64,000 nucleotides of DNA from Castanea sativa (taxonomy: Eukaryota; Streptophyta; Magnoliopsida; Fagales; Fagaceae): positions 90,836,001-90,900,000 of the forward strand of contig NC_134013.1 in NCBI RefSeq assembly GCF_040712315.1, read 5' to 3'. The position numbers and the translations under genes are program-made. The notes under the pieces were generated by a model, which saw only the letters and a list, made by a program, of their open reading frames with translations, was not told the DNA's origin and did not search any database. Of the stretch, positions 30,262 to 44,221 are shown piece after piece. Position 1 is the stretch's first letter. Each line of letters opens with the position of its first letter.

Positions 30262-33200
30262 CTATCAAGTGACTCTGACAGGCACAAGAATATAGTTAAC
30301 AATAGAATACTAGTTGATTAATCCATCTATGCACGTGCTTCTTATAGTTTTTTTTTTTTTTTTTTTTTTCAAAATAATTTATAGAAAATTTTCTTTGTGG
30401 ACGATATGTATAAGATGATGTCAACACAATTAACGATGCGATGTATGGTTCTTACAAACAAATCAATTATTTTTTTTATGTTCTCATAAAATGTTTTCTA
30501 AGAGATCATCTTAGAACTTCCACTGCATAATTCATATATATATATATATAAAAGACCACTGCAACTATTACGCCTTACATCTGATTTTCTCGTCTTTTTG
30601 TATCAACTACACCTAGCAAGTTAGGTATAGGTGGTCCATTTCTAGATCCTGCCGATAGACAATGATACACGTTTTTCTGTTTTCAACTAATAATTAGGGT
30701 ATTTGAATTTTGGTTTCATTAGTTTTTTTGATACAGGTTTCATTAGTTAAAAACACTAAAAGATACTTACTGATTACCAATTAATTAAGTTATAGAACTC
30801 TTGATTTGTTTTGAAAAAAGCTTGTCTTGCATTAATTGCTGACATGATTAAAAAAAATAGATGCTTTAAAAATAACATTAAATTGTAGACCTTTAAACTT
30901 GGTAATAACAAAATAAATTAAAAATTTTAGAATGAAATGAAATTTTTAGAAAAAAAAAAAAAACCAAACAAATTAAGAAAACATCTGCAAGAAATCCAAG
31001 AAAAGAAAACCCTTAAAAGTAAATGAAAAAAGTTATTACAATTTAAAATACAGTTAATGAACGCAATGCTCAATATTGACTGAAAATCTCAGCATGTATT
31101 ATCTAGTTTGTGGGAGGCAAGACATGCTATATTGCTCATTAAGTTCAGCGACTATAGTTGGTTGGTGCTTGCAATATTAAAAATCTTGTCTTGCTTAATA
31201 CGATTGAAAAGAATAGCTTGGTCCTTAGGGACCTTTAAATATAACTAATGATGAATTGACCTATACTTTAGATAAGTGTCGTTGGTCGTTAAAGTTTCAA
31301 AAATGAACATTATCAATCCCTCCATAAACTTTCGATAGTTTATTTACTCATGTATGTAATGGTGTAATGAGGAAGCCTTTTTTAATTGTAAGGCACCTAT
31401 TATATATGTGGGTGCAATTTCCCTCCACCCACCCATCTTAAAATTTTGATTTTTTTAATGGAATTTTGATTTTTTTAATGGCTTTTTTCTTGATGTAATT
31501 CATTATTTTATTTATATGATGATTAATAGATTATTTTTATTTTTCTATGCCAAAGTTCAGTTGGAAAAGGAAAAGAAAATATTTATCAATGTCTTTTAAA
31601 GGTTCAAACCCTATTAAAGGAAAAAAAAATTAAAAGAAAATAAAGTAGCAAGAATTTTAATAAAAAAAAAAAAGAAAAAAAATTATCATTGCCTTTCAAA
31701 AGTGATAAAAACTGATCATACGAAGTGCAAATTCTAAATTTAATAATTTATTCTTTAACATTTTTGATAGAATATTCTTTAACATTTAGATACGTATATA
31801 AATAATAAATATAAGAATGATTACATAATAAACTCAAAAGTTTAGTTACTATTAAATTTCAATTATATATAAAAAAATATATACAACACACAATCTAATT
31901 TTAAAAAATGTCAGTTTTTAATTTTATGAATTTATATTAACCAAAATATCATAATTCATATAAGTTGTACTATATATCGTAAATAAATCTATCATGTGTA
32001 GAAAGCCTATAATAGATAAACAAAAATTATCTTTCCTAAAATCAAATCCTAATTTTCTCATTGTGCAGGAGCTGCATGTCCCAAGTTCCCAACAACTGAA
32101 TTAGTGGCATCCCGGTTAATGCATCTCAAATTGCCTTCCAAAGAATAGAATACGGGGGAAAGGCCTGGTAAAATTCCCATCTATCCTAGATAAGGGAAAG
32201 GTGATAATATTCTGAATAAAAATTTTCTATTCTACCTTGAGTGTTCACACTATACTTTACCATTCACATATTTTTACCAATCTTTTGATATAAAAGAAAC
32301 AAAATTTAGAATAAAAAAAATTGTACAGATGACATATTATAATTGAGGAAGTTTAGAATCAAATATTAAAAGCGAGACCAATGATTTTCATCTATGATAT
32401 GTATCAACATTCCAATCCAAACCCAAGCTAAGAATTAATTGAAAGAAAAAGACAAAAAATTAGCAAGAAGAATATAATAAACAGCTAAAACAGTTATAGC
32501 AAAGTGTGTGAAAGTATGACGTACTATAATTATTATTTTAATTGAAAATTCCCAGCAATTATTATAAAGTTTGTGAGAGGCAAGGCATGTTATTGTCCGT
32601 TAATAAATTTTGGCAGAAAATTTATCAAAAAATTCTTGTATGGTGCTGGCATTGAAGATTTTAAACTAAAATCCCATATATCCTAAATAAGGGAAAGGTG
32701 GTGATATTTATATCAGCATTTTTTAACCAAACCAAAGCTAAAATTAATTCAAAAAATCAAAAAGACAGGCACTGGGAAAAAAAAAATACTACAAAAAAAA
32801 ATACAGTTAATGAACGCTACGCTCAATTTTGATTGAAAATCTCAGCATGTACTATATATCTAGTTTGTGAGAGGGCAAACATGCTTTTCATTATTATTAT
32901 TATTATTATATGAAAGAGAGGCCAGACATGCTGTATTGCCCATTAAGTTCAGCGATTATAGTTAGCTGGTGCTTACGATATTATAAATTTTATATAAATA
33001 GATTATTTCAGTTGCTAATAACGAGAACATAGATACATGGATAGACAAAGAAACTTGAATAGGAAATGTTATAAAAGCCTACCTCAGTTATCAATTGTGT
33101 AGGTAGCAGCTGAAACAATGAGCCTGTAAGTGCAAATTATCAAGTATCAACTCTATGATATATTATTCTTAGTAAAAAGGACTCTAAGATATATTATTAT

Positions 33201-35814
33201 TTTATCAAATAAATAAATAAAAACTCTCTGATATTATGATGTATTCTGGTTCTCGCAATTATCAAATGAAGTCCATAAGGAAATATATCGCAGCAATATC
33301 TCGTAATATATGAAGTCAACAATTTTCAAGCATCATTATGTCGTCTCATTTTTGACATTATGAACTTTTTAAAATACGATGAACACTTTGAGCATCTATA
33401 AGTATCAACATATCTTTATTGACATAAAAAAAAAAAATGAAACAAAATCTAACATAAATGCCACTAAAAGAACAATATAATTTTTTTTCGAAAGAGAATT
33501 TCAACATATGACGTCTTCTAATGATAATTCTTTATCATTAGATCAAAATACCAATAAGTTTTTAATGTAGGCAGAGATTGAATTCTCAATCTCTTATTCA
33601 ACTATCAGAAACTTTACCAGTTATTTTTTTTAGCAACATAAATTTTACCAGTTGGACTAACTGGAACGCATAAGAACAATATAATTAAAACTATGATTTC
33701 TATATAGTAATATATGAAACAATTCAAAATAGAAAGAGATCACATACATTGAAACTACCCACTAAAGAAAATAATGTTAAAGATTACTTGAGTTGTTCTA
33801 ACTTTTTATAGATATATAAAAAAAATTTGAATTGGATATATATACGGATGTAACGAAGTTATTTTATTTTATTTGACTAATTTTACGAGCTCTGAATTAT
33901 CTTACTTTTAAAGCTATTTATTAGGGAATCATACTTACTAAGCAACAACAGGAGAAAACAAAAATGCAAGTTACATGTTTTAATTTACACCATTTTTTTT
34001 CTTTTCTTTTTTAACAAAAACATAGATTTGAATATCAATTCACACACACGCACACCAAAAAAAAAAAAAGAGGGAGAAATGAGAAATTCCACTTAGAGAG
34101 AGAAAAAAAATACATATTCACCTATAAATTTTTTACTCTTTTTATTTATTTATAGGTGAAGGTCAGTTTGTTATATTTTAACCTGTAAAATTTATAATTC
34201 AATGAACATATACGCAAACTTTATGTTGAAACTAATTATGGTTTTACTTAGGGGCATGTTTGGTAGACTTTGTAACGATAATAACGTCAGAATATGAATA
34301 GGTATTATAAAAAATACAAGATATTGTAATATAATACTTATTACTATTCATTTATTTGATAGCAACACAATAACAGAATCCTGAATGAAAGCATTTTAAA
34401 TCAAACTTAAGATATATTTTAGGAAATATCTTACTCATATAATTATATTTTCTAAAAAATAATATTTTTTAAATTTGAAAGAGAGATTAGTTATTTTTTA
34501 TGATTTTTTTATTTTCATAATTGTTACATACATATGGAAAATTTGTTTATTTAAAAATATATTAATTTTAGAAATTAATCCAGTTACTAAGGAATAGTTA
34601 TTATAACCATTTTAGAGATGAAATAACTATTCATAAGAAATGATTATTCCCTATGATAATAATATAACCAAACTATTGAATAGCTAAACCAAAAGAATAA
34701 CTATTATATTACAGTATTTATTACAGTTTACAAAACGTACCCTTACATTTCTTACAACAAATATAACTATATCTTTCTATTTAAGTAGTCTATAAATATT
34801 AATTAGAACGACAATGAAATTAATTTAAACAAACTTTCACCATAAAAGAGAAATGCTTAAAAAGAAAAAAAGTGTTTATGAATGCCATGGTTTATAGGCT
34901 AGTGTAAAGTAAGTACCACAAGTGCAATTTTTTATCTATTCCTAAATGTATGCTAATGATTAATATATAAACTATATTTGAGATAATTAAATAGATTAAT
35001 TTATTTTTCAAACTTACGAAACTTAGATTCATTATATTTATATATTTTTTGTTCTACAAATGACTATTTACATTAATTATTAATAAGTTAAAAATAATAC
35101 TATAATATTTTATACACTTATTTCCAAACTTAGATAATATGATATATTTGATTCTCAAAAAAAAAAGAAAAAAAAAGAAGAAGATAATATGATATCAAGT
35201 TTATATAAATATATTATATAGGTACGTGTATAAAATATATTTTTATGGACAATTTAGAGTTTCTCATAATAGTACATGACAAGGGTTAGTATCCGATCGA
35301 TGCTCAACGATGCGAAGTATTGTAGAAAGAAGAAAGCTAAGCAAGTGTAAAAATAAGGAGCCTACAAAAATTCAGAAGTGTGGTAGAAATAGAGATGGAA
35401 CCTGAAGGAGAGAGAGTGGAACAACAAGGTCTAGCTATTCAGGTGGCGTGGGAGAGAGACAAGGTTGTGCAAAAAACTTGAGATAAAAGCGTGGACCTTG
35501 CCTGCTTATAAAGACGCCTGTATTACTATTATATTCATTGACTGTAGTCTGTGCAGTAGATATCGCCTCCACTGGCTAATTAGGCTTTTATTTTTTTTTA
35601 ATTGATATTTTGGACTCTTTTGCATGTGCAATTTCTTTCTTGAAAATAATATTTCGGAGCAACTTGCATTAGAATACCTCTCCTAGTTAGTATTTTAAGT
35701 AGTTACCTAACTTTTAAATGTATACTCTACCTAACAACTTGGATTTTTACCTCCAAAAAAAAAAAAAAAAAAAAACTACTTGGATTAATTAAAAAATCTG
35801 ACTGACAACTTGGC
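30262..35814. other. Gene-free AT-rich tract upstream of DUF247, with dispersed duplications
   Basis: No coding signal. A segment of about 150 bases is present three times: 31045-31195, 32535-32680 (diverged) and 32805-32995 (shared words ACAGTTAATGAACGC, AAATCTCAGCATGTA, CATTAAGTTCAGCGA). About 33045-33290 matches 60130-60260. The stretch 35300-35560 is less AT-rich and on the minus strand contains a TTTATAAGC box followed by a C/T-rich leader. It could be an orphan promoter but has no gene after it. Confidence 0.5.
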
Positions 35815-36210
35815 CTTGTAAGTCCCTCTCATTAGTTTTGCTGTACATATATTTTATTGTAATGAAAAGTATAATGTTTGCTCCAAATTTCTGGAATATT
35901 ACAAAGGCAAAAGCTTAAACACTATTTGCATGCTAACCACTAATCCTGTTAATAGTTTGAATATACATATGCTGAGTATTTCACCACTATTGATCAAGAT
36001 TTTTATAGTAAAGAACTCGCTGTCTTTAAAATATGCTCACTCATTGATATTTCAAGCATATGATAGAGATAGAATAACAATCACTCATACGAAAACCAGT
36101 CCATCAAAATGGAGCAATCCGAATCCTATTCACAGGAAAACGGTTACAGTTTTATGTGGACATAAAAGTATGATTTGAGAACCATGTTGAGATTATTGCC
36201 TTTTGTTATG
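35815..36210 (+). repeat. Diverged duplicate of 13890-14395
   Basis: Shared words in order include CACTATTGATCAAGAT, AGAATAACAATCACTCA, ATGGAGCAAT, CCTATTCACA and GTTGAGATTATTGCCTTTT. The sequence has no gene in either copy, so it is probably an unrecognised old repeat or a segmental duplication. Confidence 0.65.
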
Positions 36211-37973
36211 TGTCTATATTTTAGGTCTTTTTTTTTTTGTCATTTTAAGATTTTATTTTAATTTGTATTAAGAGGTTGATAAATAGATAAGATGGGATAA
36301 ATTGTTAAGTGTATTGCCTGTATTATTGCTTATTTCATCTTCTTTTGAAAGTTACTATGGTTTTTGAGTTGAGTTTATGTTGTGTTTTTGTATTAAAACC
36401 TCATCTATTCTCTTTTTTGTGTGTTTGTTTCTTAAAAATAAATATTTGAATTAATTTTATGTATTTTTAATAGCTAGAGGTAAGTTTATTTTTTTAATTC
36501 TGATTTTATGTTATTTTGTAAAGTCATTTTGTTTTTGAATAAGAAGATGGGCTGAAAAAATCATATTATTGAGTGAAATTTTTCTCTATAGAGGTTGTCC
36601 ATGTATATATTTTTTGATCATTCCTTCTTTTTTAAAAATAAAAATTAAATTAAATTAAGCACCCAATTCAAACGAAAAAAAAAATTAAGAATTCACTAAT
36701 TTCATATGATCATTCAAACCCATTAAGAGCCCTCTAAGCAAATAATTTTCTTTTTAAGTTAGTCATTTTAGGATGAAGATTAGCAGAATTAGAATTAAGA
36801 TATAAAGTTTAAGAAATAATATTATAGTTCACAATAACTTGCTAGTATTAAGGGAAAACCACAAAATATTGCATTATTTACCATGAAATTTACATTGTGA
36901 CTTGCTTGTCTATCTCAAAATAAATAAATAAATAAATAAAAAACAATAAAACATTGTGACTTACTTGCGAACAAGGGCGAAGTCAGGGGTCAAGGGGTCA
37001 ATTGGCCCTAAACCCCAACAAAAATTTCCCATTCCATTATTACCAATATACTTACCCTACTAATTTCATATATACATTTTATGTTTTTTTCCTCTACATT
37101 TTCATTTTTATTTTTGTTTTGTTGGTATATCCCTACAATGATTAAAAGTTTTATTATTTAATTGAACATTTAAAATTCAAATTTATGTTTGATAAACATT
37201 TATTCATATAGGTTAAATGAGTTTTTGTCAAAATGAGTCAATCCTCTCTTATCATGAATACTGAATTGGGTAATCTTAAGTTTATTACGAGTTAGGAGGT
37301 TAACACGAAATTGACTCATTTTTGAATCTTCTTAAAACATGTCAATCCGCTTTGGCTCCAATCAATTTGGTGTACTAAATTTTGGTGCATTTTAATATTA
37401 ATTGATAAATAATATAAAATTTTATTATTGTGCTATCTAATTGTATTGAAGTTGGTTGGAATATAAAAAGGCGTAGGAGTTTCAATCTGTATTTTAGAAA
37501 ATGTCTTAAGAAATTCTTTAATAGGTACAAAATTTATGTGAGTAAATGAGTTATAATTCCAATTAATTTGGAGAAAGTCCTACGATTCTATAATAATGTA
37601 TATTTGTGAATATTTAGGGAAAGAAAGGTGTCTTGTTTAATGTTTAGTGGAACTTTGGGGTAAGATATTAGTGTAGAATTAACTTAAGCCGCACGATGAT
37701 TCAATCAGGTTGTTGAATCCTAGAAGGGAAAAGTCAAATAGAAATGATGCTGCAATGATTTAAGCAATTTACTAATTGCAGAGAGCTTAAATTCTCCTTA
37801 AAGAGAATGTGATTTTCATGCCTCAGCCTGATTGGTTTCTTTATATATATATATTAATTTTTTTTTTCATTTCCGTATCTTTGTTTATACCATTCTAATT
37901 TTGGATTTTTTTATTGTTTTTAATTATATTGTAGGGTATTATTACTAACACCAAATATAATAAGTTAATAACT
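36211..37973. other. Gene-free AT-rich stretch
   Basis: I see no open frame with coding character and no recognisable element. Short microsatellites only ((AAAT)n near 36922-36940). Confidence 0.5.
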
Positions 37974-38829
37974 TGTTAGGGTTTTAGACTCCAGTTGTCT
38001 AAAATTTTATCAAATATTAACCAAATAATTTATTAGATTAATTATGCAATAGATCTGAATCAATTAAACATCAAAAAGCACAGAATTCAAGTTTTGAAAA
38101 CTATAGTTTCAAAGTAAAAAATTTGGGGAAGATTTAGCCTAACAATCCTCAATGCAATATTTTACTAATAGAATTAAATTAAAGTTTATACAATAGACTA
38201 AATCCTAAATCTATTATTACCTCATGTAGTATTTACTGGCGTAACCACACGTAGCTTTAAATCCACAGACTCTTCTATTGTGAAACTGATGCACACAAAG
38301 ACTCCAATTTGTGGCTTTGAGATCTCGACTAAAAAATCTGGATCAACAACACACTCCCCATTTTGTAACTTTGAGATCTCCACTCAAAGATTTAGATCAG
38401 CAACTGTGGTTGATTGAATGTAGCAACTTTGCTTTATGACTGGATTTGTTGTTTGCACAAGGTCTTTAATTGTAGCTCCAAAAGGATATGGAAAATATTC
38501 AGATCTGTTTACAAATCACCACCCTCTTGAATGTGTAAAAGCGTGCTCTAGGGTTTGTATTTATATATACTTAACATCCATCAAAATCCTAGATCAAACT
38601 GCTAAGAGAAAAAGCTAGATCTGCAATCTGTGTGGATCTCAATTGGTTGAGATGTGCATCTCGATTAGTTGAGATAAGTGAAACTTATCGGCACATAAAT
38701 TTTTTTTTTGATTTTTTGGAGTCTTCAATTTTGCTAAACTTCATTTGTCTTGTTTAACTAAATATTTCTAGACTAAACAACTAGACAAACTAAGTTCTAA
38801 ATATTACAATTTGTTTATGGTTTCCAACA
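37974..38829 (-). mobile_element. Probable solo copia-type LTR
   Basis: 856 bp beginning TGTTAGGGTTTTAG and ending GGTTTCCAACA, with TGTT/AACA inverted tips. It carries the TTTGAGATCTC...TCAAAGATTTAGATCAGCAAC-type direct repeats often seen in copia LTRs. Flanks TAACT and TAAAA match at only three of five bases, so a target duplication is not proven. Confidence 0.5.
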
Positions 38830-40030
38830 TAAAAATATAGATTTTACATAACCCATAAAAAATCATGCCATATTCAAATTAATTGTGTTCATAAATAGTG
38901 TCAAATATTGTCATTCTTGGTATCATACAAGTGCTACATATTCACAAATAATATACAAATAAAAATTATCAAAAATAGAAGTAGGGAAAAAGAGAATAAA
39001 GAATTTTTAATAGTTTAATGAGCAATTATTAAGTTCTCTCGAAATAATGAGAAGTGCTGCATTTACAATGCTTTCATAACAAATTTTAGATGATAGGTTG
39101 TTCTAATTTAAACACACTACTGAAATTATATTTTTGAGGAAAATACTAAAACAAAGGGTTGCAACTTGAGATTGGAACAATAATTTTACTTAAAGGTTCA
39201 TCGGCCAATTCAATTGACTCTCTTGGGTTGGCAACTTTGTAACGGTAATCGTTGGACAAATTCGGTTTTCTTTGGTTTATATTTTTATGGAAAAAAAAAA
39301 TAACAATAGTTTTTTTTTTTATATAAATATAAAAAAGGGAAATAATCATTAGGTTGGGTTGGGTAATACCCATACTAGATATGTCAACTTTGAGAGCAAG
39401 TAAAAATCCCACCCTAAATACCCTAATGGGTTGGGTAAAATAGGTGCCGTCGGGTCAAGTTGAGTACCTGCTCTCTAACAAGTGGTAATTGCCATCCCTA
39501 AACTACTACTTATGATTTCATGATGACCTCTAGCTGTCCGGTGAATCTACTCATCAATAAGTTTAGTAATGTAACTTTTTTATAATATATATATATATAT
39601 AATAATGCAACATTTTTTACTATTTTCAATAAAAATTATGGTTAGTGCATAATAAATTTTTAAAAAATATTTAATAATAAAAGTATTATTAATAGTAGAC
39701 TCATGTATAATGACATAAACAATTAGTAAAAAAATTATGAAAAATATTGTATTTTTAACATTACTTATTCAATTCCTATTCTTCTTTTGGTATCAAAACT
39801 CATAGACCTCAAGGCTTCGCTGCGAGCCCTTGCCCCCCTTTCCACGGAATGTCCAGATCAATCGTAAAAACTAAAATATACATAGAGCATATTTTAGTAG
39901 AAGCATAAACTTCATGACCAAACACATCTCAAACGAAAGGACATCATGACCAAAGACACTTGGAAGTCTCTCCTTTTTTTTCTTTTTTTTTTTGGAGAAT
40001 CGAAGACCTGGAGGTCAATACTTTTTTGAG
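38830..40030. other. Gene-free stretch with a hAT-like terminal fragment
   Basis: About 39348-39500 ends in TAATTGCCATCCCTA (reverse complement TAGGGATGGCAATTA) after GGGTTGGGTAA-rich sequence. This resembles the right end of a hAT-like element such as the one at 27350. No matching left end was found. The rest is AT-rich and non-coding. Confidence 0.45.
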
Positions 40031-40031
40031 A

Positions 40032-40200
40032 GTCAATACTTGAATTCAATACTCCATATAATATAATCCATTTATGGCATTTATGGATGGAATTGACTGA
40101 GATTATATATAGTTGACAAAGCGCTACGTAGCATAAACAATTTAGACACGTTTTCTGCATAAATCTTTCATTATCTTAGTTTTTTATTTTAGAAAAATTT
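40032..40200 (+). repeat. Direct repeat unit D1
   Basis: Matches 40976-41160 (D2) in the same orientation: AATACTCCAT-TAATATA, TGGCATTTATGGATGG, GAGATTATATATAGTTGACAAA, AATTTAGACACGTTTTCTGCAT. D2 lies in the loop of the foldback listed next. Confidence 0.8.
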
Positions 40201-40480
40201 TATGTTCACAATATTTTCATAATATTTTCACAACAAATTTTAAGTGGCAAATTGTTATTGATGATAAGCAAAAATGTAATTTTAGTAGTGTATTTAAATT
40301 AAAATCAATAATAACCTATCACCTAAAATTTGTTATTATAAAAATATTGTGAATATAACACTTCTCTTTATTTGACCTCATTTTCCAAAACCGGGGGAGA
40401 TATCATCCATGAGAACTAAATAATTGCTTATTAAATTATCCGAGAGAAATTATAAAAGTTTTTTTTTTTTTTTTGAGAAG

Positions 40481-41733
40481 AAAATCCCACTTGTGTATTG
40501 TAGAAATTTAGTAGGGTTTAAGGAATTAAAAAGGTTATCCAGAGTTAAGTTGGCCCAACTACAATCTGATCAGAATGTGAATAGGTGTTTCAGGATGGTG
40601 ACATCTAGGGTAGAGTTAATCTTGGGAGGGTAGAAAGCGAGAGAGCAACGTTATTGTTCTTTTCTATGCAAACAATGCAATTTGCTGTGTGTTTTTTTTT
40701 TAACTAATCCCCGTAAAACTACAAAAAAGAAAAAAGAAAAGGGATATTATATATTACTATGAAACGTTAAGGGATGCCTTATTTATACTATGTACATCGT
40801 TTTGATTCATGCGAGACGACTTTCTTCATGAGACAAAAATACAACTTTTAACAGCCTTACAATCACATGGTGCAAATCGACTTTTTTTTACATAGAAAAA
40901 GACCGAGTATAACCTCTCTTTGGTTATTTTAGGACCATCAATCTGTACCACAACTTACGTAATGCTATTAATTTGGAGAGTCAATATTTGAAATTCAATA
41001 CTCCATGTAATATAGCCCATGTATGGCATTTATGGATGGATTTGACTGAGATTATATATAGTTGACAAAACGTTACGTACATAGTCTTTTGCATAAACAA
41101 TTTAGACACGTTTTCTGCATATATCCTTCATTATCTCAGTCTTTTATTTTAGAAAAATACTATATCCAACACAGTCTAATAGAAGCAATGTCACCATGTT
41201 AAAATATGATGGAATTATACTAATAAACCCATCTCATAATAGTAGTATTACGTAAGTTGTGGTACAAATTAATGGTCCTAAAATAACCAAAGACAGGTTA
41301 TACTCGGGTCTTTTTCTATGTAAAAAAAGTAAATTTGCACCATGTGATTGTAAGGCTGCCAAAAGTTGTCTTTTTGTCTCATGAAGAAAGGCGTCTCAGC
41401 TCACATGAATGGAAACGATGTAAATAGTATATAAGGTTTCATAGTAATATATAATATCCCTATTTTTATGTAGTTTTACGGAGATTAGTAAAAAGTTGGA
41501 AAAAAAAAAAAAAAACAGCTAATTGCATTGTTTGCATAGAAAAGAACAATCGTATTCCCGCCAAAACGTTGCTCTCTCACTTTCTACCTTCCAAAGATTA
41601 ACTTTACCCTAGAAGTCACCATCCTGAAACTCCTATTCACATTCTGATCGGATTGTAATTGGGCCAACCAACTTTGGATAACCTTTGTAATTCCTTAAAT
41701 CCTACCAAATTTCTACAATACACAAGTGGGATT
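40481..41733. repeat. Large foldback: about 490-bp inverted arms with a 269-bp loop
   Basis: The left arm 40481-40970 is the reverse complement of 41240-41733 at roughly 85-90% by eye. Matching words include CCCACTTGTGTATTGTAGAAATTT, TTTCTATGCAAACAATGCAATT and CACATGGTGCAAAT. A read-through transcript would form a long hairpin RNA. The right arm and its flank have a paralogue at 60535-61440, so the left arm is a later inverted copy. The frame at 40424-40633 lies inside the arm and is not a gene. Confidence 0.85.
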
Positions 41734-42319
41734 TAGGTACCGGTCAACATACACAATCCTATATGGCTATGTATGTAAATGGCAATCAAAGCTAGGATCA
41801 TCAAATGTTCTCATTAATTGGCTACAAACTGTCACAACCCTAATTCATATCATACGAATTTGGGTATGTAATAATTATCTTATCAGTTTAACAAAAAAAT
41901 TAAAAATAATTACTACATGCCAAAATATAAGAAAACTCCAAATAAATCTCTTACAATCCATTAATAATTTTTTTATAAAAAATTTGATAATTACAAGGTA
42001 AGAGAAATTTGAACCCTAAATATTTTAAAAATAATAGAAAGTATTAACCAATTAAACTATAAAACTCTCAGTAATTCATAAATATCTTTAACTAAAAAAC
42101 AAATTCCAAACGTTACATCATTCGTCATTCAATTGCCCTACAAAAGTTTCTTAGCATTTAGACAAATCCTAACATTGCACGTTATTCTCCATAATAGACC
42201 TGGTGGCATACACCATCAAGAAACTCTATCAAAATTAAAACACTAATGGGAGTGCTGTGGAACACTCGAATCTTGTAGTAGCTAGGGGTCGGGTTATTTG
42301 AGATATCAATTAGGCGAAA
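41734..42319. other. Gene-free stretch, paralogous in part to 61180-61440
   Basis: The part at 42105-42300 matches 61240-61430 (shared: TTCTTAGCATTTAGACAAATCCT, TGGTGGCATACACCA). No coding signal. The 91-codon frame at 41726 is AT-driven. Confidence 0.55.
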
Positions 42320-42970
42320 AACTCATTTTAGTCCCTACATTTTCACGCAATTCCCACTTTAGTCTCTAACTTCTTTTTTCCACCGATTTTAGTCCCTATC
42401 TTGGAAAATGCCTCTCGTTTTCGTCCTTGACGTTACATCAGAGACAGAAATTGCACAATTGGCAAACGGATTGCACTGTTGAGCTGACGTGGCCATTAAA
42501 ATAATAATAAAAAATGCCATGTTAGTATCTAAATTTTTTAAAAAAATTATTAATTTTAACTAAATAAAAAAAAATTAAAAACAAAAAATCACATGAATTG
42601 AGATCTAAGTGTGTCTTAAACAAGAACAACAAGAACACAAACCCAGATACAAAATCATAAACCCATAAATTTTTTTTAAAAAAATTCATCAAACTCGACC
42701 AAACCATCAAAGCAAACTCGTTGAATCAAACCCGTCCACCAACAACAAATCAATTTCCCCAACAAATCAATTTTGAATAGAAAATTATCGAAACAAAGAA
42801 AATTGAATCATCAAAGCAACTTAGTTTGAATCATCAGTTGCAGTAATCTCACCAATCTCAACCAAACCATCAAAGCAAACTCGTTGAATCAAACCCATCT
42901 GCTGGAACACCCACTTAACAAAAATCCATCCTTCATGAGCACCTTCCCCTTACCAAATATTAAACCCATC
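42320..42970. other. Possible half of a long-TIR (Mutator-like) element
   Basis: TTTTAGTCCCTACATTTTC, TTTTAGTCCCTATCTTGG, GACGTTACATC and GAGCTGACGTGGC words at 42325-42510 are typical of long-TIR plant elements. The remainder to the LTR is AT-rich and non-coding. No inverted partner was found in the window, so this is a tentative call. Confidence 0.35.
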
Positions 42971-43727
42971 TGCACAATTTGTACCTGGTCCAATCACTAG
43001 ACGGACTCAGGCCCAAAATGTCTTATACAATGAAATTTGTAGAGTGTGGGCTTGAAACCTAAGTTACGGTTATTGGACAAAAAGTAAACAGACTAGATTG
43101 TCGTTACCTATGTAATCAATAGATGAAAATAACAGAGAAACTCTCCTCAAACGTAAGCCGAGGACCACTTGTTTTGCCTTTCTTTCTTTAAGTAAAATAT
43201 TATAAATGCAGTTAAAGTCCCCTTTCTTCCTCCCTTTCTTCATACCTCTTTTGTCTTCTTATATTCATCTTCTTCTTCCCTCTCTCTTCCACGTGTAGCA
43301 CAGATCTTTCAAATAGATACTTGTCACATCCGCCACCTTCTTGAAGTCTTCAAATAATAGCTGAAAGGCTGAATATTATTGTTCAGAGGTCATTTCTCCA
43401 TTAATGCAGCCAAGGAGGTAGGTGCAGGATCTTTAATGCGGTGGTAGCAGCCTTTTCCCTCTGATACTTCTCATACGCTCTTCCTTTCAATAATCGTGTG
43501 GTACACGCCTTTACCCAACGGATCTTCTGGATTTCTCTCTCTAAACGCCCTGATGTGTCCTATGACTTTTACCTAACGCAACTGAGGAAACACTCCTCCT
43601 CGGACAACTTCTCTAATCCTTGTCACAAGAGCTAACTTATGGACCACAAAGGCCCTTCTCGGGCAGGCTTCTCCCACCAAGTTAGGCCCAAGGCCCCAAT
43701 GCGTATTTTGACCATTCTACCCCCACA
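42971..43727 (-). repeat. 3' LTR of Tat-type copy 2
   Basis: 757 bp, clearly closest to the LTR at 18423-19184 (shared CACAATTTGTACC-GGTCCAATC, CCATTAATGCAGCCA). It ends CTACCCCCACA and is followed by the same ATAGCCCCTCAAAAC as copy 1. Confidence 0.88.
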
Positions 43728-44221
43728 ATAGCCCCTCAAAACTTCATTTTTCTTCCCATCCCGAGGAGAAAACTGGAGTTTTAAACCAACTCCAGTCTCT
43801 GCATGCTTTGCGAACCGCCACACGTGAAAGAGCCGCTTCATTTTTTTTAAACTGCTTCTGACGCTTCGAAATCCGTAACGCCCGCATTAATGGCTGTAAG
43901 TTACATTTTGCTCCCTATGTTCAATGGTGAGATGCGCATTCAACAGTCTAGATTTTTCCTCAAATTTGAGCAGGATAACTCCATCTCAATGCTGCTTCCC
44001 ACACACCAAAACACCTAGGAAACTGAAACTCAACCTTTCACTTCAAAAATCAATCAAATCTCAAAAGTTCCTACTCTCTTTCCTCTCAAGAAGCTCGCGA
44101 AGAACCGTCTACTTCTTATCTGTAAGTTCTCAAATCTTTAAGCTCATTTCTATTCGGCTACTATTTTTGGCCATTAACCATATCCTTCCCCTCACTAAAT
44201 TTTCAATCCTGCCTTCAACAA

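Noticed and set aside
35300..35560. Promoter of a minus-strand gene
   Set aside because: A TATA-like box and C/T-rich leader are visible, but no coding sequence follows for several kilobases to the left.
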